From Spirochaetales bacterium (GTDB lineage: Bacteria; Spirochaetota; Spirochaetia; UBA9216): a DNA stretch of 64,000 bases. Positions 25,975 through 35,600 of the stretch are shown here, piece by piece (position 1 is the first letter of the stretch; every line of letters begins with the position of its first letter). Below the pieces are notes generated by a model. It was not told the DNA's origin and made no database searches. It was given only the letters and a program-made list of their open reading frames with translations. The stretch lies in contig JAEINK010000023.1 in assembly GCA_016342585.1 (NCBI GenBank), positions 1-64,000 on the forward strand. Direction: 5' to 3'. A program made the position numbers and the translations under genes.

Positions 25975-27471
25975 TTACTTTGTTTTTTTATTACTGCTGC
26001 CATTGGTGGTATAGATAACCTGGACATATGTTGGTCCAATAATGACATCAGCAGCTTTACCGGAGTTAATTAAGCCATTAATCCTGCCGCTTGTAAGTAT
26101 GCCGTCTATCGTTCCACCATCGGGGATATCAACAGTGATCAACTGTTCTCCTTCTTCCAGAGCCACAGGGATGTATCCTTCCTCTACTACTGGATTTCCC
26201 GAAGCATCGTCTGTCAGAGTCAGTCCGCCGGTTGTTGAAAGCGCTGTTGTATAGGTTGTTTCTGTTGATCCGGTGGTCACAGAAACTGTACCGGAATAAG
26301 TCCCCGTACTGGCTCCGACAGGTGTTGTTAATTCTGTGACGGTGGTCGTTGTTGTGGGAGTTCCTCCATCAATCACTTTCTCAAGGCTTACGGTGGAATC
26401 GTAGGTTCCGTTGGCAAGATCTATATCAACGGATTCGATGGTTGTTTTAACGATATCAAGTGAACCAATTGTCATTGTCGTTACCGTTTTGGATCTGATT
26501 TTTTTTGTTTCAGCATCTACATCGTAATATGATCTACGGACTGTTTTTTCAGAACCATCAATAGAGTCACTGCTTAAATCGGTAAAGAGATAGGAAACAG
26601 AACGACGATCCTTGTAAGAAGAGCCGCCTACTGGATATTCACCGTAATACTCATAGAAATTTGTGTTGGTTGCGGGGATTGTTCCGGATACAAGAATTGA
26701 AAAATCTCCTGTACTTTCTGTTGGTTTATTTTCTGTTGCGGGATCTACCGGGTAATCATAATCTGCGGCTGCATCAGCAGGAGCGTCGTCATCCGTTATA
26801 TCAAAGAGGTCACTTGCGGCATAATAGTTTGTGGTAATATTGCTGGACCAGACAAAATTTCTGTAATCAATAGTGCCGTCATAATAGTGGGTTTCATAAC
26901 GGATAAATGAAATGGGTGAGTATTCTCCTGCAGTGTCCACGATACCCCAGGTGTCCGAATCACTTACAAGATACTCTTCTCGAATATAATGAACACTGGG
27001 GGATGTTGTCGGATAGACATAGAGTTCTACTTTATATAAATTTCCATCACCTGGCTTATAGGCGGCGGGGTTGGCTCCGTAAAGGCTGAGTTTAAAATAA
27101 TAATCATCACCCGTGGAGCCGTTAAGATCTGTAAGCAAATTTTCTTCCTCACCTACTAATTCAACTCCTGTGGATGTTCTCATCACTTCTGAGGGTGTTT
27201 GATCCGTCCAGGTTGCATCAGCGCTTGTTGTTGTCGATGTGTTTAAGGTTCTCGATATTGAAGCCGAAGGAGACGTCGCCTCGGGTACATACAGGTTCTG
27301 TGCGGCTGTAAAAACAGGCAGAAGCGGTTGGATAGACTCGGCCTCTTCCAGTAATTGATTTACAATTTCATCTGTAATTTCATCTTCGTTCGAAAATAGA
27401 TCACATCCCGATATCAAGGTTATCAGTGCTATTCCGAGAATTAATAACATACTTATTCTTTTCATCTTCAT
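25975..27471 (-). CDS. lipoprotein of unknown function
   Basis: I do not recognise a family. The 498-residue protein has a lipobox LISGC (Cys23) and then an acidic helix (about 28-55). The long Ser/Thr/Asp/Tyr-rich remainder is predicted to be beta sequence, with runs of threonine (TTTTTVTE, TTYTT) and many YD/DYD patterns, so it is likely surface-exposed. GGAGGG lies 7 nt before the ATG, and a good terminator follows. It lies 128 bp downstream of pelG in the same direction. No terminator is seen in the gap, so it may be transcribed with the Pel genes; an AT-rich stretch with TATAAT in the gap could also serve as its own promoter. Confidence 0.7.
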   Translation of the reverse strand: MKMKRISMLLILGIALITLISGCDLFSNEDEITDEIVNQLLEEAESIQPLLPVFTAAQNLYVPEATSPSASISRTLNTSTTTSADATWTDQTPSEVMRTSTGVELVGEEENLLTDLNGSTGDDYYFKLSLYGANPAAYKPGDGNLYKVELYVYPTTSPSVHYIREEYLVSDSDTWGIVDTAGEYSPISFIRYETHYYDGTIDYRNFVWSSNITTNYYAASDLFDITDDDAPADAAADYDYPVDPATENKPTESTGDFSILVSGTIPATNTNFYEYYGEYPVGGSSYKDRRSVSYLFTDLSSDSIDGSEKTVRRSYYDVDAETKKIRSKTVTTMTIGSLDIVKTTIESVDIDLANGTYDSTVSLEKVIDGGTPTTTTTVTELTTPVGASTGTYSGTVSVTTGSTETTYTTALSTTGGLTLTDDASGNPVVEEGYIPVALEEGEQLITVDIPDGGTIDGILTSGRINGLINSGKAADVIIGPTYVQVIYTTNGSSNKKTK

Positions 27472-27599
27472 ATTTACCCTCCAAATTCAGGTTAAAACAA
27501 TATTTGAACATTTTCATGGATTTCCTGTATATTCATAAACAAATATACATCTAAAAAGATTATAAAACAAAACAATTATTGCAACTTCGAAATTTCCGG

Positions 27600-28982
27600 T
27601 TAATATCGTATTCCTGCAAGGATATACCTGTCAATTTTCCTTATGGAATGGCTGTAGGCTATGAAAGCGACCACCGTACCTGCGATTCCTCCGGCTAAAT
27701 ACCCGATGCCGGACAGCTTTTCAACCGAAATAAGGGCGGCGATGTAACTCACGGATAAATTTACTATGAAATATGTAAACGCAGCATAAAAAGCTCTTCG
27801 GTACATTTCCAGGTAAAAAAGAAAATTCAGGAAGGTAAGGTAAAGAAGTTGAAAGAATATGGCACACAAGGTTGTAATTATCACCACCGGCTCCGTCTTG
27901 CCGTGGGAAATGAAGGAAGAGATTGAAGGGGCAATAAGGACAAATAGAAGGGTAATCAAGCCCTGAAAAATACTCTGCTCCCTTATACTTTTCATGGTAC
28001 TGCTGATAAGCCGATATTTATGTCGTTGAATTTCGGAAAATCTGGTTCTACCCAATGAAATCAGGAATTTCTTGAAGAGGATATAAAACTTTGTCTCTGA
28101 TGATACCACAAAAAATACAAGGCCGGGTATCATGCTCAGGTTGGCAAAGTAGACGGTAACATCGTAGGGTTCATAGATTGATAGAAAAGTGCCTGCAATT
28201 GCAGTACCCGCGACGAACCAATTAATCACCTTATCCACCCAAATTCCGAGATAATAAAAGGCGCCGGTCAAAAAAAGGAATTTGTATTTTATGAAGTACC
28301 TCAGGTAACGGCCTTTCATCCCTTCCCGTTTTTTGGGCCGGTACGATAGGAAACTTATGAAAATCAGAATGGCACAGATTATTAAATGACCAAGTGCAAA
28401 TCCCATTATTGCCCCGCCGGTGCCGTACAAATTCCCCAGTATAATAAGGAGAAGAACAGAGGCTCCCATCCCCAGGGAAAAGGAGATCATAATCTGCATA
28501 TACCATTTAAGAACGGAGATGAAGAGCATGACAACCCAGAGGATGTTGATCGAGATAAAGAGAAGCAGGGTCCCCATACTGAACAGGAACGGATGGGATA
28601 TTGTCATCGAAAAGGTCAGAACCGCCGGCAGTCCAATAAGAGTTGAAATAATTGTTGTTGGTATCAGGAATTTCAGAAGGTAATAAAATGCACCGGCTTC
28701 ATCTTTTTCATAGAGGAGGTCCGATATTACCCTCGTAAAAATATAGTGAAATCCTCCGCCAAGGATCAGTGAAAAGGCGTAGCAATAGATAACTGAGGCC
28801 ATGAATGCCCCGGGGAGTTCCTGAAAACTCTCTACCGTCATCGTCTGAATGATAGTGATCCCGGCAATAGAAATCAGCCAGGGACCCGCCACGATTATTG
28901 TGCCGGAAAGAGAGGCTTTTATAAATCCTGTCAGACCCTTCTGGCCGACGACTTTTCGAAGTTCAAATCCGATTCCCGCCAT
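27600..28982 (-). CDS. pelG: PelG-like exopolysaccharide inner-membrane transporter
   Basis: This 460-residue polytopic protein (about 12 TM helices) belongs to the PelG/MOP-flippase type. The N-terminus MAGIGFELRKV and the block SGTIIVAGPWLISI are very characteristic of PelG, which moves Pel polysaccharide across the inner membrane with PelD, PelE and PelF. The length matches the 456-residue range of the family. It overlaps pelF by one base (TAATG), so translation is coupled. It is the last pel gene of the operon. Confidence 0.93.
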   Translation of the reverse strand: MAGIGFELRKVVGQKGLTGFIKASLSGTIIVAGPWLISIAGITIIQTMTVESFQELPGAFMASVIYCYAFSLILGGGFHYIFTRVISDLLYEKDEAGAFYYLLKFLIPTTIISTLIGLPAVLTFSMTISHPFLFSMGTLLLFISINILWVVMLFISVLKWYMQIMISFSLGMGASVLLLIILGNLYGTGGAIMGFALGHLIICAILIFISFLSYRPKKREGMKGRYLRYFIKYKFLFLTGAFYYLGIWVDKVINWFVAGTAIAGTFLSIYEPYDVTVYFANLSMIPGLVFFVVSSETKFYILFKKFLISLGRTRFSEIQRHKYRLISSTMKSIREQSIFQGLITLLFVLIAPSISSFISHGKTEPVVIITTLCAIFFQLLYLTFLNFLFYLEMYRRAFYAAFTYFIVNLSVSYIAALISVEKLSGIGYLAGGIAGTVVAFIAYSHSIRKIDRYILAGIRY

Positions 28983-30376
28983 TATCCTCTTTCCTTGATC
29001 TCTGTATAGAGTTTGTTGAACCGGGCGTGTAATTGGTTAATATCATATAGGCTTCGGACTTTATTCCTATACCCCTGGCATAGCTGCTTCATGATATCCG
29101 GGTTTTCGTGGATGAATATGACCCCACTGGCCAGTTTTTCCGCATCTTTGGATGAGGCAATGAATCTATCATCATAATCAAGCATCTCCGCCACATTTCC
29201 CACCCTGGTTGAAACAAAGGGAATCCCCGAAGTATAGGCTTCCAGGATGACCAGGGGCTGAGCCTCCCTGACACTTGTGAGCATCATTACGTTTAGAAAC
29301 TTATAGTAATCCAGTACATTAGCCCTGCCTGTAAACTCGAACCGGTCTTCAATCCGCAGGCTTTTAACGAGGGTTACACAATCGTCGTAATAGGCTTCAT
29401 CCTCATCGGTAGGGCCAATACAATAAAAACGGGCTTCAGGGATGGCATCAAGTACGATTTTGGCTGTCAGAATGAAAGTTTTAATATCCTTGATGGGGAC
29501 AACCCGCCCTACAAGCCCAACATGAAACCCTTCCTTGAGTTCCCTCTCTACATCGTATCTCGTAATATCGATTCCATTGGGTATAACCTCTGTTTTATCT
29601 TCAGGAGCTCCCTGCTCCAGCTGCTTTTGTCTGTTTTCTTCAAAGAGGGCCGTGATATAATCGGCATTTCGATAACCTATCCGACTGAGATTGTTATAGA
29701 TTCCAATCCACATATCCCTCTGGTGACCTTTGATCATGTCGGATTTACGAATCTCCATTTCCCGTTCCTTGTGATAAAGGCCGTGTTCTGTTAAAAGGAA
29801 GGGTTTCCTTTTCCGCTTTTTAGCCGCCAGGGCGGCAAGACCTGCAAATCCTGTTGATACCGAATGGTATATGTCTGCTTCAGGGGCTTTTGCTCCCAAT
29901 ATTGTAAACATCATGTCGTGGGCGGACTTCCATGCCCAGAAATAATCTACAAATGGATATAGGGGGTTTTTCCGCTGATTGGCACTGCTGAGGAGTTCCC
30001 AGCCTGTATTACTGGTAACCGCATCATGATAAAGGTAATACCCTTCTGGGATATGGTTGATGACCGACTCAAAATTCGGGGTATTCCCTAAGGCGATGGA
30101 TTGGTGAAATGTTTTAAGCTGTTTGAACAGACTCTTTTTTGTTCGGGGGCCTTTTCCTGGCTTCCGGGCATCGGAAAGGGCAATGTCGACATGTTCTCTG
30201 ACATTTTCTGGAAGGGTGTACCGTAGTGGCATATCCTTTTCCGGTGAAATTGTATACAGGACAAAATCTATTTCTGTTAAATTGGATATGAGATCGTGGA
30301 CCCAGGCCGATACCCCGCCGGTAATAAACGGATAAGAGCCTTCCAGAACGATGCATATTCGAAGAGGTTTTGCCAT
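28982..30376 (-). CDS. pelF: PelF-like glycosyltransferase (GT4)
   Basis: This is a cytosolic glycosyltransferase of 464 residues with two Rossmann domains. The start ICIVLEGSYPFITGGVSAWVHDLI is typical of PelF (GT4, UDP-sugar dependent polymerase of Pel). The donor-site pattern includes VGRVVPIKDIKTFI and the E-x7-E motif region EAQPLVILEAYTSGIPFV. It should build the GalNAc/GlcNAc-type polymer in concert with PelD, PelE and PelG at the membrane. It directly follows the PelE-like gene (end-to-start overlap of one base) and overlaps pelG by one base. Confidence 0.94.
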   Translation of the reverse strand: MAKPLRICIVLEGSYPFITGGVSAWVHDLISNLTEIDFVLYTISPEKDMPLRYTLPENVREHVDIALSDARKPGKGPRTKKSLFKQLKTFHQSIALGNTPNFESVINHIPEGYYLYHDAVTSNTGWELLSSANQRKNPLYPFVDYFWAWKSAHDMMFTILGAKAPEADIYHSVSTGFAGLAALAAKKRKRKPFLLTEHGLYHKEREMEIRKSDMIKGHQRDMWIGIYNNLSRIGYRNADYITALFEENRQKQLEQGAPEDKTEVIPNGIDITRYDVERELKEGFHVGLVGRVVPIKDIKTFILTAKIVLDAIPEARFYCIGPTDEDEAYYDDCVTLVKSLRIEDRFEFTGRANVLDYYKFLNVMMLTSVREAQPLVILEAYTSGIPFVSTRVGNVAEMLDYDDRFIASSKDAEKLASGVIFIHENPDIMKQLCQGYRNKVRSLYDINQLHARFNKLYTEIKERG

Positions 30377-31119
30377 CAGATGCCCGCCCAGAATTTTAAT
30401 TTTTCAAGCTCTTCGGTATCCAGAGATTTTTTAATGCTTCCAAGTTTTATATAGATCTTTATTACATTTAAAAAATTACCCTGAGAGTATTCAATCATGG
30501 CCTCTGTTTCAAGCAATTCGGAATCATTTTCTCCGAACTCTTTTTTCATTTTACTTACAATTTGTTTTGATTGTCCAAACATGCTTAATTCATTCAGAAG
30601 AGAAATTGTGAAAAGCCCGTCATCTTTTGAGTAGCCGGCCAAACCCTCTAATTTTCGCATTAATAAAAAAGACTCTTTTAAATAGAATTTTTTAATGACT
30701 TCCTGGGAACTTAAGACAGCCATCTCATAGAATTCGTTGGCACACTCTCTTACGAGTTCTAAACTTATATTCTCTTCAATTTCCTTTTTCAGCTTTTCAA
30801 TCTTATTGTTGTATCTACTTTCAATCGCATTCATACTTTCGGCTGCAAAAAGTGCAATCTCGGGATCTTCATGATAGGAGAGCTTTTTAAGTATTTTCAT
30901 AAGAAGAATTTTTGTTTCAAGATCGGTATCCTGCATGGAGAGGATCCTCTGGATTTCCTCGAGATCAAAAGGTTCTTCATAGAGAGGTGTAACAGAGGTT
31001 ATCTTGTAAATATAGGATTGTACCGGAAGTATACCTTTTTCGACGGCTAATAGAGCTGCATTCGGTGTTTTCGGTTTAAAAAGAACCCTGGATGATTCTA
31101 TAAAATCCTTGATTGTCAT
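30376..31119 (-). CDS. PelE-like helical repeat protein
   Basis: This is a 247-residue all-helical protein in the pelE position between pelD and pelF. The part KKLSYHEDPEIALFAAESMNAIESRYN recalls the conserved soluble region of PelE, and the last third (about 165-240) looks TPR-like. Unlike the Pseudomonas protein I see no transmembrane pair, so it must reach the membrane by binding PelD or PelG. The ATG at 31119 (one base after the pelD stop, AGAAGG upstream) is chosen over an in-frame ATG at 31209 inside pelD. Identity as PelE rests mainly on position and the central motif. Confidence 0.7.
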   Translation of the reverse strand: MTIKDFIESSRVLFKPKTPNAALLAVEKGILPVQSYIYKITSVTPLYEEPFDLEEIQRILSMQDTDLETKILLMKILKKLSYHEDPEIALFAAESMNAIESRYNNKIEKLKKEIEENISLELVRECANEFYEMAVLSSQEVIKKFYLKESFLLMRKLEGLAGYSKDDGLFTISLLNELSMFGQSKQIVSKMKKEFGENDSELLETEAMIEYSQGNFLNVIKIYIKLGSIKKSLDTEELEKLKFWAGI

Positions 31120-31120
31120 A

Positions 31121-32554
31121 CTAAACCTTCTGAATTTCCAGTAAATGCTCAGCTTCTTCCAGGAGTTCGTCGACGTTGCTGGTCTTTTCAAAGGCAACGG
31201 AATATCCAAGTATTACCTCTACCGCGGTCTGTTTTCCTGAAACTGTAAATCCCTCCTCGCTGATTGACCCCAGGACATCCAGGCAGAACATACTTACACC
31301 ATCACTGTCGAGATCTGTGAATGTGTAGGCAAACTGGTTAGATTCCTTATATCTGAAACATTTTGCCCGGCCTTCAGTCAACTTTTTCATTCGAGTTAAC
31401 AGTTCTTCAAGGATTGTGCCTGCGGCATCGGGACCGTGTTCGGCAATTATCTTATCCTGGTTGGCAAACTCCAGAATTATCAGGCTGAGATACCCCCGGA
31501 AACCTTCGGGTCCCTTGATCTTTTCTTCAAGAAAACCATACAGCTGGCTGAATAACGGCAGGCCCGTGTCTGTATCCGTCTCTTCCTTTTTAAGGAGGCT
31601 CTCATATTCAATTGCATCTTCTATGGCTGAATGGGAGAGGTTTACAATAATCGACAGGAGCTGTTCTGTATAAAGGTTGTATTTTTGGAAGGGCATATTC
31701 TCAATATTCAAAATCCCCCATACCCTGTTATTAATCGAAATGGGAATGGTTATAAGATTTCTGTCCTCACAGATTTTAGACAAATTATCATGTTGAAGCA
31801 GCATCCTCACGGAGAACATTCTTTTGTTCCTGAACACCCAACCTTCAATGGTGTTTTGTATCGGTATTGTATCATACTGCCTGTCGTCTTCACTCCAGCC
31901 CATCGTCACTTCAAGATTCAGTATGTCCGGGGTCGATTCATCGAAGGTCCATATGGAGGCCTTATTGGTACGTGTAAAAGATTTCACGGTTTCAAGGAGG
32001 ACTTGGAGAATCTTCCGGTGGTCAAGGGTATTCATCTCCTCTACTTTTGAATAGAGGTTGGTGATTGAGTTCTCCTGCTTTGAAACCCGTTCTTCCAGCT
32101 CCTGTATTACCGATGTTTGTGCTTCTTTTATGTTATTCAGCTGGTATGTCTTTTTTGTTAATTCATCAAGTCTTTTTCTGTATTTTACTATAGAATTATT
32201 GTATCCGGTTTTCATTGTACCGAAAAGATAAATCAGGGCGAGGGTTATCGGTATTGGGATATAAGAGCCGTTAAGGATTGTTTTCCAATAGGCCAGGATA
32301 GTGATCTGATGATAAAATTGATCAAAAATGAAAGGCATGGGAAGAAGAATAAAGAGTAATGAGGTTGAGACACTCAAAATGCCATATCGTCTGCCGTAAT
32401 AGCCTGATAAAAAGACGGCAGAAACAGCATAAGGCAGGAGATATATTGATAGAAAACCCGGATCATTCGGGAATACAAGATTAATAGCGGCTATCAGGAG
32501 ACTGAGTGAGGCTGTTTCAATGATTTTTCTTACCCAAATCTTGATTTTTATCAT
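31121..32554 (-). CDS. pelD: PelD-like receptor: 4 TM, coiled coil, GAF, degenerate GGDEF
   Basis: This is a 477-residue inner-membrane regulator. Four TM helices (about 12-120), a coiled coil (about 125-185), a GAF domain (about 190-310) and a GGDEF-like domain (about 325-475) follow the layout of Pseudomonas PelD, the c-di-GMP receptor that switches on Pel synthesis. The GGDEF position reads ESNQF, so it is no cyclase. The RxxD inhibitory-site motif that binds c-di-GMP in PelD is not evident: the nearest sequence is R-A-K-C. It may therefore bind the nucleotide differently, or not at all. The ATG at 32554 lacks a good Shine-Dalgarno. It is the first gene of the pelDEFG operon. Confidence 0.88.
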   Translation of the reverse strand: MIKIKIWVRKIIETASLSLLIAAINLVFPNDPGFLSIYLLPYAVSAVFLSGYYGRRYGILSVSTSLLFILLPMPFIFDQFYHQITILAYWKTILNGSYIPIPITLALIYLFGTMKTGYNNSIVKYRKRLDELTKKTYQLNNIKEAQTSVIQELEERVSKQENSITNLYSKVEEMNTLDHRKILQVLLETVKSFTRTNKASIWTFDESTPDILNLEVTMGWSEDDRQYDTIPIQNTIEGWVFRNKRMFSVRMLLQHDNLSKICEDRNLITIPISINNRVWGILNIENMPFQKYNLYTEQLLSIIVNLSHSAIEDAIEYESLLKKEETDTDTGLPLFSQLYGFLEEKIKGPEGFRGYLSLIILEFANQDKIIAEHGPDAAGTILEELLTRMKKLTEGRAKCFRYKESNQFAYTFTDLDSDGVSMFCLDVLGSISEEGFTVSGKQTAVEVILGYSVAFEKTSNVDELLEEAEHLLEIQKV

Positions 32555-32566
32555 TATTCTGATTTT

Positions 32567-32578
32567 ATTATATATAAT
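32567..32578. promoter_or_regulatory. back-to-back -10 elements between pelD and the PelB-like gene
   Basis: Adjacent TATAAT hexamers, minus strand (complement of 32567-32572) and plus strand (32573-32578), lie in the 47-bp divergent gap. The minus one would start pelD RNA only about 5 nt before its ATG. The -35 boxes are weak, so activators may be needed. Confidence 0.5.
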
Positions 32579-32601
32579 ATGTGCAAGGAGATAAAGAAGA
32601 T

Positions 32602-35600
32602 ATGAGAATATTAGCAGTATATGAGAGAGTTGTTTTATCGCTTATTTTATTATTTTTCTCCGTTTTCTCGGTATTCTCACAGGAAATCGTTTCTCCTGCT
32701 CCTGAGGATCCTCGCCTCAATCCCATCTTCCCTGCGGAATCGGCCGGACTGGTATTTATTGAGGGTGAAGATGCCGTCTCTACAAACTTTTCCGGAAGTG
32801 CTGTATACAATTATGGATGTTCAGAGTTACAGACCCTTCAGCTTTCCAGGAGCACGGGCCTTCAGGGGGGCACCCCTTTCTTTGCCCAATATGTTTTCTA
32901 TATTGAGGAGGCCGGGACCTACTCTTTCGGTTATGGCGGGACTCCTCCCGGTCCTTCAGATGATCTTTACCCCTCTTATGTCTCTCCATTCAGTTATACA
33001 ATTGATGATGGACCAAACCAGAATATCTACCGTGAAGATGTCATCGTCACAGGTGTCTATTCACCATCCTACTACTGGATGAATATTGGGGAGCTTGAAT
33101 TAACCGCAGGTGTTCATACAATCACCTTCAGAGTTTCGGAAAAACGGGAGTATGATAATACCTATTTCTTTTATCTGGATAATTTTTTCCTGCTTAATAA
33201 TGAATATAAAGACGAGATTTATCTGAATAATAACCGGGCGTTGTTTCCTCCACAGGATGCAGACCCTGTTATGGATGAACAGTTTTTAACAATAGCCGAT
33301 TATAATAAAAAAATACAATTGAAGCCGGAGGATCCTGAACCTTATATTGAGCTATCTCTTATTCACTCACTCCTGGGCGATTATCTCTCCGCACTTAAAA
33401 TGCTGAACAAAGCCTCCGCACTGGATCCGGAAAACTCCTATCCTCTCCTGCTTTCGGCAAAGAACAAGATTTGGAAGGGAGACATCGCGGATGGAATCGC
33501 TATTTATCGGCGGGTTCTTGCCCTTGAACCGGATAATCTTTCCCTCTGGGCGGAAGCGGCCAAGGTTGCCGCCTGGACGAACCTTTACAGTGATGCGATT
33601 GCCATTTATACCGAGGCGATGAAGAACTTTCCTGATGATATTTCTCTTATGGTTAACCTCGCCCTGACCTACCTGTGGATGTCCAATAATGCCGATGCCG
33701 ATAAATATCTTCGGAAGGCAAGGGAGACGGCTGAGTCAGATCCTTCACTTTTTTCGGAACTGGGCCGGGTTTTTATCAAGAGCGGTTATACCGAGAAAGC
33801 TGTGGAAGTCTACAGTGATGCGGTAAAGCGTTTTCCCGAATATCTGGGCCTCTACCTGAGGCTTGAATCCGCTTATGAACGGTTGGGCGATGAGGAGAAT
33901 GCTGATGAGGTGTATCAGGTAATTGAAGATACCTTTAAACCTTCCCGGGAGCTTTCTGCCTTCATCGATCTGTTCAGGAAAAAGAGCGGATTGAAGGAGA
34001 GTGTAATCAGTCAGTATCAGGATGAGATAAAGGCGGATCCCGCCAATCTTGAGCTGCGGACCTTCCTGGTACAGACATACTTCTGGAATGGGCTGCGGAG
34101 AAGGGCTGTTGATGAGTCTTTGAATATACTGGCTGCCCATGCCTATAATAATTTTCTCCAGTTAGATAGTCGTTCCTCAGAACTCTATTCTATGATCGAA
34201 ACCATGCAGCTCTTTAACAGCTGGTTGTCAGAAATCGGCGGAGAGGCTGGAAGACGGAGAATCGCCCTTCAGGAGAGGTTATCGGCTTATTCAAGAGGTT
34301 CCCAGGCCGCCATTAAGGAGTCGGGTACCGAAGGAGCAGGGACCACGGCTCAGGACCTTTTTCGTGAGGAAGAGGAGAGGATGTATACCTATCTCTCTGA
34401 AACAGCCAATTTTATTGAGACCTGGAGAAATAATCTTGAAACCATTGATTCAACAATTGATATTGATGAAATCGTCAAAAAAGAAAACGATGAGAGGATG
34501 GCCTTTGAGCAGATTAATAAGAGTCTGAACTGGAAATGGGACAGGAATTTTGCTGTGGATGAACTTGAGTTCATTCGCCAAAAAGATCCCCTCTTATCAG
34601 GATATGTGTTAAGCCGGATTTATCATTTTGAAGAAGAGTATGGATTTGCAAGGGAGATTCTGGATACCCTTAATCAGGATGATGAGGGACTTCCCGCCAT
34701 ACGATTTGCTGAATATCAATCGGCTTCCTGGGAACCTTTATTCGGAGGGACAGATACAGGTGATACTGGTGTTGAAGCGGATCCTGTTGATAGCGAATTG
34801 CTTTTAGAGTATGCCCCCTATTTATATGAGGTAGAGTCAATCTCTGCCCTCCTGTTGGAGTCTGTGGAAACAGCTTTTCTCTATCCTGAAGATGTTTCCG
34901 AAGAGGCTGAAAGGCTTCTCGGGATACTTTCGGAAATACGGTCTGAATCCATTCAGCAGACAAAAAATATTCAGTCGAAGTTAAGGACCTTGCGGAAGGT
35001 GGCCCTGAACAGGATGAGGAGGTCCTTCTATCAACTGGAGGAAAAAACCTATCTTCTCCGGTATGAACTGGGAGATTATTATCTTGCCCTGGACCTCCCC
35101 GAGCTGGCGGTGGAGCAGTATGAAAAGGTGCTCTCCATTGACCCCTGGAATATCTCTGCCACCTATAAACTGGGAACCGTTCAGCAGTTGTCTGGAAACT
35201 GGTCCAGTGCGATGGCGAGTTATACAAAGGTCTTCTGGAGTGATCCCGATTACGCCAATACTGTAACCTATCATAATCAGCTTGCCCGGGAGCATGCGGA
35301 TTCATTTTCATTTAATACGACATCCTTTTACGATAACAGCAGGATAAATAATGAAAGCCGGATTGAATATAATCGCCCCATCAACTCTCTAATGGGTTGG
35401 AAATTGGGGTATATCTATAACAATGACAGGATATACAGGACTGACCCGGGGTATTACCCCCCCAGTTTTAATTTGCATTCCTTTGTCCTGGACCTCCCTT
35501 TAAGCCTGTATTTCTGGAATTTCACTTTGACTCCCCGGGGAGGGGTTACCATTTATAATGAACTTTCAAATAAAATTTCGAGTTTCGATGAGGATGATTC

